Part shown: positions 11,217 through 22,300 of the stretch, in pieces | Numbering within the stretch: position 1 is the first letter of the stretch | Layout: each line of letters begins with the position of its first letter | DNA from: Linepithema humile | Lineage: Eukaryota; Arthropoda; Insecta; Hymenoptera; Formicidae | DNA: 64,000 nucleotides | NCBI RefSeq assembly: GCF_040581485.1 | Contig: NC_090131.1 | Coordinates: 18,371,501 to 18,435,500, forward strand | Direction of reading: 5' to 3' | Notes under the pieces: generated by a model | What the model saw: the letters and a program-made list of their open reading frames with translations, nothing else | The model's database searches: none | Told to the model about the DNA's origin: nothing | Made by a program: the position numbers and the translations under genes

Positions 11217-12379
11217 CAAAAAACACACTTTCACGCGGTTTTTAAATGGAAACGTAAGGCTGTACGAAATTCTGATCAAATATTCATACAAATTCTTTAA
11301 TTTTATGAGACTTATCGATAATAAAATTTAATCCGTTGAAATATATGTATAACAGAAACTGAACATTTTTATCATTTCTATCTGACTTTTTAACTTATAT
11401 ATCGTTTATTTTATCACATAAAGAATATATTGGAATACACATCCAAAAAGTTTGAACATTTTTTTGCTACATATGATGTCATTAAGAAATTGCACTATGT
11501 ACACATTGTGTAATGAGAAAATATATCATATCATTTTATAACTGACAACTTGCTGCGCGTTTAAAAAGAAAATTTGTTGAAATCGATTGAGATTTGTAAA
11601 TTAGGCATTGTTTTAAATGTGAAGCAAAATGCAATGCATTTACTTAATACTTTTTTATAATCGGAAAAATAAAAATGCAACGTAAACCCTAAACAAATTT
11701 GCGCCGTTTATAAAGAATATTTCGCAATAGAAAGAATTTGTTTACGTTAGATGTGATTTATTCTATTCCATATTTAAAATGACGCCTAATGTACAAATCT
11801 CAATAAATTTTAATAAAACTTTTTAAAATGTGCAGAAAATTGTAAGTTAGAAAATGATACAGTATATTATTTTATTAGATAATATATACATAGTGCAATT
11901 TTTATTAATGCAACATTATCTGCTGTAAAAATGCGAATAAACTTTTTCATTAGTCCAATATAATACCATGTACAATAATTTAATAACATAAGAATATAGA
12001 TGTTTAAGAATAATCAATGTTTCTTGGGATACCTATGTAATTTTTAAATATTATATACTTTGTATCCATTTTTCTATACATAAATTAAACACAGATAGTG
12101 TTCCATAATTTATAGAGAAAATTAGATATAAAAGCTCTGCGAAATTAAGTTTTAATGTGTTAAAAACAAACTATAAAATAAAATCTTAAAGTTGAAACGA
12201 CATAAATAAGATAAGTAATATCTGTTTCGGGATTTGCAAAACATTTTTACTCAAAACATTTTTTTACTCAAAAATGAAGTAATAGAAAATATATAATATT
12301 GCTGCAATATTATTGAAATATTAAATAATGTACAGGTACTTTATAATAAGTGTACGGTTCAGATTATCATAGTAACAAA

Positions 12380-12682
12380 TACATTATTGCGAGCACCGTG
12401 AAATTTTCGGTAGGTGTCCTTTCGAAGCCTGATAGCATAACGACGATATTCACAATTTATCAGTGACGTTACGCGTAAACAATGCGCAGGCTCTGTGTAC
12501 AGGAAGGGGAATTTGGAATAAAAAAAGGATCGATCGCGATCCTCGATGCTGTTGTCTTTTGGCCGACCACAGTAACAAACGTCTCTTCAACTCATAATTT
12601 ACTTGGGCATGTACGATCAGTCAAGGAATTTAGCAATATCAAACTCGATTTCTTCTTACGAAAAGAAATTTATTGGAACTTG
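12380..12682 (+). other. Conserved upstream block of unit D, possible first exon
   Basis: The block carries a 10-bp deletion relative to units C and E near 12,436, which breaks the frame shared by those two. It ends at a GTAAAT donor-like site (GT at 12683-12684). Retention of the donor but not of the frame fits a non-coding exon or a regulatory element better than a coding exon. Confidence 0.35.
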
Positions 12683-12898
12683 GTAAATGATCTTCAATCA
12701 ATTTTATTACAGTAATAAATTTACCTCTATTTTCTAGTTAGAGTTAAAATTATTTAAACAATTCTTGTTTTGCCATTTTTTCTATAACTTTCTTTGTTAT
12801 ATGCATTTTTGTGAAAAATGAAACAGGTGATTTTAATTTAATTTAACATATGTTACATCTAGGTTGGATTTAATAATATAGGCAATAAATTTTGTTCT

Positions 12899-12907
12899 TA
12901 TATAAAG
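12899..12907 (+). promoter_or_regulatory. TATA box, unit D
   Basis: TATATAAAG lies 606 bp before the gene D start codon and is conserved with units A-C. Confidence 0.45.
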
Positions 12908-13512
12908 CAAATCTTATGCATTAACGATATCTTTCCTCAAAATGCTATGTTTAATACTCACACACGCATCGTAACTATAATGCAAAAATTGTTCATTCTA
13001 TGATTAGTTTATGTTTTATTTGTACCGAGACCATATAATGCGAAACGTGCGAATAAGACTAATAGATACAACCAATTCTGCGGCACTTTTTGCATAATAA
13101 ACGAAAGAATATTGAAGGAATTGTCGTTAATACTTTACAATGTTAGTCACATTTCTTCTGCAGAACTACATTCTTTTTTTGCTATGTGCATGCATTTGAT
13201 ATTTAATTTAAAAATCTTAATTTTATAATTTAAACATATTGTAAGAATAGATAAAGAATAGATAAATAATATTATTTATTAGAACAAATAATTTAAATTT
13301 TTGTACATAAATCTGATTAGATATATACTGATTAGATTTTATAATTAATTTGTTTGAACATTAATCTGTTTTTATATATGATGTTATGTAATTAAATTTA
13401 TATAATTTCAGATCAGTACGTATAATAATTTTTCATAATAAAATTTTCGGAGTAGATATTATATTCATCAAACGTAACTGCGAGAAATTCAGTCAAGGCA
13501 ACACACGAGAAA

Positions 13513-14124
13513 ATGGGCTTCAAACTAAATTTGTTATTCATATTTGATGTCTTCAGCCTGTTGAGTATGTGGTACTTATGTCCTTTAATAGCAGATTCGT
13601 CTCTTCATTTTCCTCTGTGGCCTAAAAGTAAGTGTTTTATTTCTCTTACATTGAACACTCACAGTAATTTTTTATTATATTTACTATTATGATACTTTTA
13701 ATTTAATTTAGAAAACACAAATTGTTAATAATTATTTAATGCATATATTTTGTTATCATAAACTGCCATAAGTTGCAAAAATTTGAAGTTGTCATTTTAA
13801 TTTTACCGCAATGATAAATTGATAGAATAAATATTTTATTGTACGTAAATTAATATTTCTTCTTTTATAGCATACAGCATACGTTATGATTTAAGTTCTT
13901 GCACAATGTATATCTTTTTTACAGATTGTGTTCTTGTGTATGACCGTGGTCCTTGCTTTTCGGAGGACATGAGAATCAATGGAACTTTTCAGTGGAGATA
14001 TTGGTTTGATTCGTATGAGACGTTAGCTTGTAAGCGTTTTGAGTACGGGGGTTGCGGAGGAAATGGAAATAATTATGTAACTTTACAAGAATGCTATGAT
14101 AAATGCTATGATATCTTAGCTTAA
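13513..14124 (+). CDS. Copy D: secreted Kunitz protein with truncated tail
   Basis: The exons are 13513-13627 and 13925-14124 with a 297-bp phase-1 intron; the product has 104 residues. The signal exon is almost the same as in copy B. All six cysteines (40, 49, 74, 82, 95, 99) and the long Cys2-Cys3 segment are intact, so the domain should fold. Five residues after the last cysteine a +1 frameshift relative to copy B brings in a TAA; the rest of the tail sequence remains as untranslated DNA to about 14,214. About 300 bp past the stop, at about 14,420, a deletion removes the 3' region with the AATAAA found after copies B, C and E, although other AATAAA strings occur near 14,365. The gene may be active in short form or at an early stage of decay. 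Confidence 0.75.
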
Positions 14125-14959
14125 ACGTCAGTATCAAAATGTCTTGAGAGAAAGACAAAATTGCAACATTCGAAGAGGAAATTACAACCGTCGAATAGGA
14201 ATTACGGATCTTTAATACACAAAAATTTTTTATAATGTCTCATATATTGATATATATTTGTAATAGTTTGACATTGAGTTTCAATGGAAGTACTAAATGA
14301 AAGATTTTGTGAAGTCTTTATAAAATACTTATAAAAGTGTTTTATTTTTACAATTATTGACTGAAAATAAAATAAAATGTACGGATATGTATATAAAATA
14401 TGTAGGAATATATATGTAAATTTGCGTCGTTTATAAAGAATATTTCGCAATAGAAGAAATTTGTTTACGTTAGATGTGATTTATTCTATTACATATTTAA
14501 AACGACGCCTAATGTACAAATCTCAATAAATTTTAATAAAACTTTTTAAAATGTGCAGAAAGTTGTGAGTTATAAAATGATGATGATGATATATTATTTT
14601 ATTAGATAATATACTGTACATAGTGCAATTTTTATTAATGCAACATTATCTGCTGCAAAAATGCGAATAAATTTTTTTATCAGTCCAATATAATACCATG
14701 TACAATAATTTAATAACATAAGAATATAGATGTTTAAGAATAATCAATGTTTCTTAAAATACCTATGTAATTTTTAAATATTATATACTTTGTATCCATT
14801 TTTCTATTCATAAATTAATCACAGTTAGTGTTTCATAATTTATAGAGGAAGTTAGATATAAAAACTCTACAAAATTAAGTTTTAACGTTTAAGTGTTGAA
14901 AACAAACTATAAAATAAAATCTTAAAGTTGAAACAACATAAATAAGATAAGTAATATCT

Positions 14960-15578
14960 AATAACAATTAGAAATTAGTTATTTGGGCCTTATTAATCAA
15001 CCAATTATCAATTTGAATATAATAGCTATGCAAGCCCAAAGCCAGGTGTTAGGTGCTCTTAAATTAATAAAACAAATTTAAATCGCAGACGTTTCGGCAC
15101 ATTTATTGTGGCCATCCTCAGTGAAGACATACAAACGGCGAACAACGCCTTGACAACAGAATTAAAATTATACATAAATAAATATAAGCCGCAAGATTAA
15201 ACGCAATTCATTTAAATCCACCTCGTTCCTTCTACTTGGGCGAGCGTTTTTCCATCATGTATTAATACAATCCTATCTAATTTTTTAACGAACAACAATA
15301 TGGACGATAAAGGATTGCAAATACGTTTTGCACATCTTTTAATTATTTAATCTTTGCGAGCGGATCTTTATATTACTTATTTTGTACATTAAAGAAGGCC
15401 TGATGGCAGGTCGAAACGTTTGTAAACATTTTTAACGAATATATCATAACCATCGCACGGAGATCTAGCATTGTGGCTTTTTACGCTCCTTATTGATTTT
15501 ATTCGTTTTATTAATTTAAGAGCACCTAACACCTAGCTTTGGGTTTGCATTGCTATCATATTCAAATTGATAATTGGT
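14960..15578. mobile_element. Penelope-like short element 2 (619 bp) with 12-bp target duplication
   Basis: It is flanked by perfect direct repeats TAAGTAATATCT at 14948-14959 and 15579-15590; unit D (about 12,205) shows the single-copy empty site. Terminal inverted repeats of about 75 bp start after a one-sided extension of about 38 bp at the left end. It shares with element 1 its length, the extension at one end, the GCTAGATC.CCGTGC block and the motif reading CCTGAT..CA.GTCGAAACGTTT on the + strand near 15,409-15,431. A second, different motif on the - strand at 15,091-15,121 reads CTGAGGA ... GAAAC around a TGTG/CACA stem. No ORF is present. It is assigned as a deleted Penelope-like element with inverted pseudo-LTRs; a foldback DNA element is the alternative. 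Confidence 0.6.
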
Positions 15579-15729
15579 TAAGTAATATCTGTTTCGAGAT
15601 TTGCAAAACATTTTATTCAAAAATAAAGAAATAGGAAATGTATAATATTGCTGCAATATTATTAAAATATTAAATAATGTACAGTTACTTTATGATAAGT
15701 GTATGATTCAGATTATCATAGTAACAAAT

Positions 15730-16035
15730 ACATTATAGCGAGCACCGTGAAATATTCGGTAGGTGTCCTTTCGAAGCCTGATAGCACGGTATACCACAAC
15801 GACGATATTCACAATTTATCAGTCACGTTACGCGTAAACAATGCGCAGGCTCTGTGTACAGGAAGGGGAATTCGGAATAAAAAGAGGATCGATCGCGATC
15901 CTCGATGCTGTTGTCTTTTGGCCGGCCACAGTAACAAACGTCTCTTCAACTCGTGATTTACTTAAGGCATGTAATTAGACGAAGAAATTTGGCGTATTGA
16001 TCTTTATTCTTCTTAGGAAAAGACATCTCAACTTG
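15730..16035 (+). other. Conserved upstream block of unit E, possible first exon
   Basis: This is the full-length block with core GATCGATCGCGATC and a GTAAAT donor-like site (GT at 16036-16037). An open frame from 15699 to 15956 matches that of unit C. It lies about 140 bp downstream of Penelope-like element 2, so its upstream context is changed relative to the other units. Confidence 0.4.
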
Positions 16036-16852
16036 GTAAATAACTTTCAATCAATTTTATTACAACAATATATTTACCTCTATTTTTTAATTACAGTGGA
16101 AATTATTTAAACAATTCTTGTTTTGCTATTTTTCCTATAACTTTCTTTGTTATATGCATTTTTGTGAAAAATAAAACAGATGATATCGAGAGAATTTAAT
16201 TTAACATACGTTACATCTAGCAAGGTTGGATTTAATATAGGCAATAAATTTTGTTTTTGTATAAAGCAAATCTTATGCATTAACGATATCTTTCGTCAAA
16301 GTGCTATGTTTAATACTCATATACGCATCGTAACTATAACGCAAAAATTGTTTACTTTATGATTAGTTTATGTTTTAATCGTTCTGAGACCAAATAATGC
16401 GAAATGTGCGAATAAGACTAATAGACACAACCAATTTTGCGGCACCTTTTACATAATAAACGAAGAAATATCGAAGGAATTGTCGTTAATATTTTACAAT
16501 GTTAGTCACATTTCCTCTGCAGAGTTACACTCTTTTTTTTTGCTATATGCATGCATTTAATAAATAATAAAAAAATCCTAATTTTATAATTAAAACATAT
16601 TGTAAAGAATAGATAAATAATATTATTTATTAGAACAAATAATTTAAATTCGTGAACATAAATCAGATTAGATTTTATGATTTTATGATTTACTTGTTCG
16701 AACATTAATCTTTTTTTATACATAATGTTAGGAAATTAAATTTTTATAATTTTAGATCAGTACGTATAGTAATTATTTATAATAAAATTTGCAGAGAAGG
16801 AGATATTATCTTGATCATAACTGCTAAAAGTTCTATCAAAACGACACACGAG

Positions 16853-17560
16853 ATGTGTTTCAAACTAAACTTGTTATTCATATTGGATGTCTTCAGTTTG
16901 TTTAGCATGTGGTACTTATATCCTTCAATAGCAGATTCGTCTCTTCATTTTTCTCAGGGGCTTAAAAGTAAGTGTTTTATTTCTTTTACATTGAACATTT
17001 ACAGTAATCTTTTATTATATTTACTATTATAATACTTTTAATTTAATTTGGAGAACTCAAAAGTTATTAATAGTTACTTAATGCATATGTTTTATTATCT
17101 TAAGTTGCCATAAGTTGCAAAAATTTGAAGTTGTCAGTTTAATTTTACCGCAATGATAAATTGATAGAATAAATATTTTATTGTACGTAAATTAATATTT
17201 CTTCTTTTATAATTTACAGCATACGTTATGATTTAAGTTCTTACACAATGTAGGTATATCTTTTTTACAGATTGTGACCGTCTGTATGACCATGGTCCTT
17301 GCTTTTCGGAGGACATGAGAATCAATGGATCTTTTTATTGGAGATATTGGTTTGACGCGTATGAGACGTTGGATTGTAAGCGTTTTGAGTACGGGGGTTG
17401 CGGAGGAAATGGAAATAATTATGTAACTTCACAAGAATGCTATAATGAATGCTATAATAAATACTTTATACGTCGGCAACAACATTTCGATAGAGAAAGA
17501 CAAAATTACAACATTCGAAGAGGAAATTACAACCGTCGAAGAAGAATTACGGATCTTTAA
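16853..17560 (+). CDS. Copy E: secreted single-domain Kunitz protein
   Basis: The exons are 16853-16967 and 17271-17560 with a 303-bp phase-1 intron; the product has 134 residues. The start MCFKLNLLFIL was chosen by alignment with the other copies; an upstream in-frame ATG at 16811 lies in what is leader sequence elsewhere. The signal peptide runs to about residue 27. Cysteines are at 40, 49, 74, 82, 95 and 99 with the 8-24-7-12-3 pattern, Phe follows Cys2 and YGGCGGNGNN is intact. The basic tail is full length and ends like copy B. The upstream acceptor is at 16754-16755. The TATA box is degraded to TATAAAG at 16260-16266. The gene looks intact. Confidence 0.85.
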
Positions 17561-17991
17561 AACATAAAATTTTTGAGGATATCTCATATATTGATATATA
17601 TTTGTAACAGTTTAATATTGAATTTCAATAGAAGTACTAAATGAAAGACTCTGTGAAGTCTTTATAAAATACTTGTAAAATTGTTTTATTTTTACAATAA
17701 TTGACTGTAATAAAATAAAATGTACGGATATGTATATAAAATATGTAGGAATATATATGTAAATAAAGAAAAGTATTTCTTAATTTATTATTTTTGATTT
17801 TTTTCATTATATTGGGCATTTAATATTACGCATAATAATTTAATAATATTACATATAATAACATATAATAATTTTGCATAATAAACGGAGGAATATCGAA
17901 GGAATTGTCGTTAATATTTTACGACAAAATTTACCAATTTTGCATAACATATAATAATTTGAATAAAACATATTCAGTGTTTAATGAAATA

Positions 17992-18892
17992 CTAGGTGCG
18001 CAATTAAGTTTCCGGGTTTTTTTTTATCAATGCAAAATGGAAAATTTCAAGAGAAATACAAAAAACGGTTTATTCAAAGTATCGTCCCTCGCTAGCTACA
18101 CATTTTTGCCATCTCTCTGGCAATACATGAATACCGCGACGATAAAACGACGCGTCTTTGCATCGAAACCATTTATCCAATCAGTTTTGCACTTCTTCGA
18201 AATTGGCCAAGTGTAGCCCAGCTAAGCCATGTGCCATCGACCGGAACAAGTGATAATTGGAAGGGGCCAGGTCTGGTGAATACAGCGGGTGCGGTAGCAG
18301 ATCCCATTTCAGCGTTTTCATGGTGTCCTGGACGATGGAAGTGCGATGGCACGGAACGTTGTCGTGCTGCAATATCACTCGTTCGTGTCTCGTGTCCCAT
18401 TCTGGCCGTTTTTCGAGCAATGCATGGTTCAAATTTATCAGTTGTTGTTGTCTTGTGTTTGCGTATCATTTTCATCCAATAACGCTTGCAGATCGGCGTC
18501 CTCAAATGTTTTTGGTCTTCCGGAGCGCTCCTTGTCCTCAGTGTCGAAATCGCCATTTCTAAAGCGTTTAAACCAATCTTCACAAGTAGTTTTCGATTGT
18601 GCATGTTCGCCGTAGGCTTTCTCAAGCAAACGGCGTGCTTCAGCTGCATTTTCTTTCAAGTTGAAGCAGAAAAGCAAAGCTTCCCGCAAATGCTGTTTAT
18701 TTGGCACAAAACTCGACATCTTTATTGTTAGAAAAAATATTTTTGCGTTGCAATATGTGTTGGTATTATGACTGGTTATTGTTGACAGATGTCCAAGTTA
18801 ATAAAAAAACACAACTTTAGACATGTATATCGACTACATGTATCGTTAGCGCCATTCATGTGTGAAACCCGGAAACTTAGTTGCGCACCTAG
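17992..18892 (-). mobile_element. Mariner (Tc1/mariner) element, 901 bp, internally deleted
   Basis: The terminal inverted repeats begin CTAGGTGCGCAA and match over 28 bp with one difference. They are flanked by TA at 17990-17991 and 18893-18894, the target duplication of this superfamily. The unoccupied site is visible at the equivalent place after copies B (about 6301) and C (about 10,375). Full mariners are about 1.3 kb, so roughly 0.4 kb has been lost from inside. It inserted after the array units had formed. Confidence 0.95.
18070..18719 (-). pseudogene. Mariner transposase pseudogene
   Basis: The N-terminal helix-turn-helix region is intact from ATG at 18,719 (AARRLLEKAYGEHA, DWFKRFRNGDFD, ERSGRPKTF). 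After QTQ an internal deletion at about 18,440, within a CAA-rich stretch, joins out of frame to the C-terminal catalytic part. The first catalytic Asp region is lost. The second motif QHDNVPCH is present. The third catalytic residue, 34 residues further on, is Asn in APSNYHLF instead of Asp. A TGA at 18,181-18,183 replaces the usual Trp codon, after which the reading frame continues to the usual end YFE at 18,070. There are four independent lesions, so no activity is expected. Confidence 0.9.
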
Positions 18893-19261
18893 TATTTCTT
18901 TTGTTTAAAAAATATCATCTTATATGGAATTACCGTAATTGTACTAGATTATTATCAAAATTATTCCACACTCGTAATAAAAGTTTTTTTTTTTTTTTAT
19001 ATTTATAGTTAACAAATGTATAAAGTTTTATGTGCTTTTTAAATATGTAAAGCAATTAGGAAACAATTTCAAGTAAGAAAAACTAAAATTTTAGAATTTT
19101 CAAACTTTATTTATAATTTATAAGTAGATAAATGTTATAATAACTTGATGTTAAATTATTACGTATATTACGTTTTTATGATGTAAAATGTTTAGTGTTA
19201 CTATATCGATGAAATATATTTTGGTCAATCGTACATCAGTAATAAGGTGGCGTTCGGGATA

Positions 19262-19304
19262 TATTGTATATGTATATGTATATATTGTATATATATATAT
19301 ATGT
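19262..19304. repeat. TATATG/TA microsatellite at the array edge
   Basis: A run of GTATAT and TA repeats sits where unit homology breaks off; only about 40 bp of unit sequence (the TGTTTATTTTACCACATAAG stretch) follows. The sequence between the two flanks, which in other units holds the relic Kunitz exon, is missing here. Confidence 0.7.
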
Positions 19305-19342
19305 ACATTGTTTATTTTACCACATAAGGAATATACTATATT

Positions 19343-22300
19343 GTCATAATAAATTCAGAAATATTTTGAGAGAATTATTTTAGAAAAAGAAGAATAAAAT
19401 GCATCTATCATTCTGAAAGCACGAAACCTGTACGCTGTAGAGCTTCATCATAAGTGGGTTGCCCTTTTGTACGATGTAAATTGCGAACTTTCGGGATCCG
19501 CGTGCAGGCACGCACGTGGGCACGTTTTATACGTTTATAGCGGCAAGTGCATTTCCTCGTCGCACGGCTGGTGCATAGAGTCCGAAAACAGTTAACTCTC
19601 ATAAATTTAATTACGAGGCGCAACCGAAATAGGAGGTCGGCTTCTTTCAGCCTGGTAAAATCGTAACTTAGTCTTGCTACTGTGATTTTCTCGCGGGTTA
19701 ACAATATTGTTTATTGGTGAATCCTACGAACTATAAATTATCAATACAACGTTATATTTAGACACACCTCTATTAGATATGCTCATAGATCAATAAACAA
19801 CTGATTTCATGATATCATTTTAATATATCTATTTTCGTTGCATATATTTTAATATGCATATATTTAAACACTCCACTACTGTTTCTATCAGATTAAATTA
19901 AAAGTTATATATTAACATTAAATAAACTCTTATAAAATTAAAAAAACTTTCTAAAATTCTTGAGGCTGAGAATAAAATAAATAAATAATTTTTAATCCTG
20001 TGTTTTTACTGCTTAAAGTCAGTTATTTTAGCGTAATAATAACAATTAGGAAAATGTTGAGTATATTTTACTTCATTAATGTGGAAAAGCGAGTGAAATA
20101 TGAGTAAAACATCTGATGGCGCGATATTTTGTTCCATTACAGATTAAACGGTCTGGGAGGTGAAAGACGTTACGCAGCAAATTCCTGTCGACCAACGGCG
20201 ATGAAGTCGGAGATGAATTGTAATGCGCCATGCATTTCCGCCAACTAAGAGCGACAGCATAAAAGGGCGCTGAGATAGAGTGTCGCAAATCACCGTACGA
20301 AAGTGCTCCTCTACGAAAGTATAGAGACGAGCGTTGTGAAAACCAAACCAACCCTGACAGCATCCCGTTGACCCACCATCGTACAATTTTGTAAAAATTG
20401 CCATACGCTGACGGCTATCGGATTGCAACTCTCCTATATAATGCATCGTAGTATTTTTAAGCGTCTAGTTTAAATCAGTAGTAATAATACATTATTTGTT
20501 ATCTCCACGTTAACTTTCAATTATAACAAAATTGAATTTTACTTTCAAGCTGATATTTCATGCAATATGCAAAAAAGCTTTAGAAAATTTTTCAAATTAA
20601 CACTTTACGATAAAAGAACTTTATCTCTTGATAAGAGAATTATTATCTACTTTAATGCAGAGCCTAGAGAAAGGAAATATTAATTCTATTTATATCGCGA
20701 TAGAGACGAATCGATCATGCTCGATAGCTTTATCATAAAGATCCCGTATGTTATCTCAGGAACGTAATGTACGTCGGGCATTTGGTCGAAAAATGGGATG
20801 CACTACTTTTGAACGGCCGTCCGATCGCCGATATGTTTTTCATGGCGCCGGATTATGACGGGCGATCTGTCACGGTCACCGTAACGGTAACTCTAAGGGG
20901 TTGGAAAGGGCTTAATGCCTCTCCTAGTGGGGAGGCGCAAGAAAGAGTGTGCGTGCGGAGGATGGGGAAGGAGTACGTTACACCATATCAAAATGGCCAC
21001 AACTTAGGGGTCCTGTGCTATCCCGATATATCATCGTTAGAGAACTTTAGACGGCTTCCTGGTTCCAGCATTGATGGCTTCCTCCGATACGACATGATGT
21101 ATCTGTTCCTCATTGCTGCAGTGTGGAAATGAGAATCGGATGCAATTTGAAAGTAAAAGTACCACCCAAAGCGATAACAAAGTGTTTCTCGATTATTTAT
21201 CTATTCGTCTTCTGAGTCATATTTTGACAGAAATTATTTTTAAATTAAAAACGGGGTGGCTGCAACTAGATCTCTTTAAAAAGATTATTTTTAAGAATAA
21301 TTTATATCGAAGATGTATGCTCTCAGCAATTTATAAATTCAATTAAATTGCAATTAGAAATTAATTTTGTAAATATATTTGATATAATATATAAAAAAAT
21401 GTAGGACACTAGAACAACCTACATTAATTTTTAATATTGTATAAAAATTGAAAATAAAATTTCTAAGGGATTCTTATCATTTACTATAAAATTAAACAAA
21501 TTTTAAAAAGAGATCAATTGTTATTAAAAGAAAGAATAAATCAAATGATCAACTCTTAGATTTACTATTAAGAATATAGTACACGGACAAACATAAAATT
21601 TGATTTAATCATATTTCTTCGGGAAAACTCAATTTAATCGAGTAAAAAGAGAATACAAAAAATAATAAGAAAGAAAAAATGTAAAACGAAAGCAATCCAC
21701 TTCCTTCATTTTCCTGCCTCGTTCGATTCATGAAAGCTTTTTGTCGTCATTAACTATTTTTTTTTTCTTTTGAAGCAACGGTAACCAGCTAACGTCTGCA
21801 GATTATAAAACGAATGGAAACGGACAGAGGCTTTTTCAGAAATTTATATTAACTCTGAACAGACAGATAGAATGATTACCCGTGCATCGGCGCGCACACG
21901 TTTGTAGGTATTCATACGCTGGAAGAGAGACTATACTGAGGTAAATTAAGTTTTTCTCTACGAGTCTTTTATGCAATGTCACGCGGATAATCACAAACTC
22001 ATTGAAAAACTACATTTCCTGCACGACGTTGACGGTAAAATAAAAAGATCCGGAAAAGGAAAATAAATCAATTACAGATAATAACTATAAAATATTTATA
22101 AAATCAAGTATCGGCGAGTATTTCCATATTACCTAACAGACTCTCCAAGTATAATCGGAACTACCGAATCTGCCAACTGGAAATAATAACGGTGCCGTCA
22201 TACCGTCCGTAATTGTCGTCGTACATTTCAGTCGCTTCCGGCGAGATATCAACTTTTCCTAAATACATTATCTAGATTTCGCATCGGCGTTAATCTGCCC

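Larger units (their letters stand above)
1..19342 (+). repeat. Tandem array of Kunitz-gene units (five units, first one partial)
   Basis: Five head-to-tail units are recognised by the same order of landmarks: a conserved upstream block ending in a splice donor, a TATA box, a signal-peptide exon, a last exon, a 3' region and, in three units, a broken Kunitz exon. Start codons lie at 1672, 5268, 9342, 13513 and 16853, giving spacings of 3596, 4074, 4171 and 3340 bp. Differences come from deletions and insertions: a 616-bp insertion in unit A, a deletion upstream of gene B, a deletion joining about 14,420 to sequence equivalent to about 11,697 in unit D/E, a 619-bp insertion upstream of gene E, and a mariner after gene E. 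Homology ends near 19,342, just past a TATATG microsatellite. The window starts inside the upstream block of unit A, so the left end of the array is not seen. Unequal crossing-over is the simplest origin. Confidence 0.9.

Noticed and set aside
18173..18649. Long - strand frame of 158 codons across the mariner
   Set aside because: It is a shifted frame over the transposase pseudogene, not the transposase frame.
19408..19704. 98-codon open frame on the - strand
   Set aside because: Composition somewhat coding-like but no family recognised and no supporting splice site or neighbour exon.
20076..20446. Two overlapping frames on the - strand
   Set aside because: They overlap each other in different frames and show no family motif.
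20767..21132. 121-codon open frame on the + strand
   Set aside because: CpG-rich sequence with VTVTVT from a short repeat, no signal peptide, domain or splice context.
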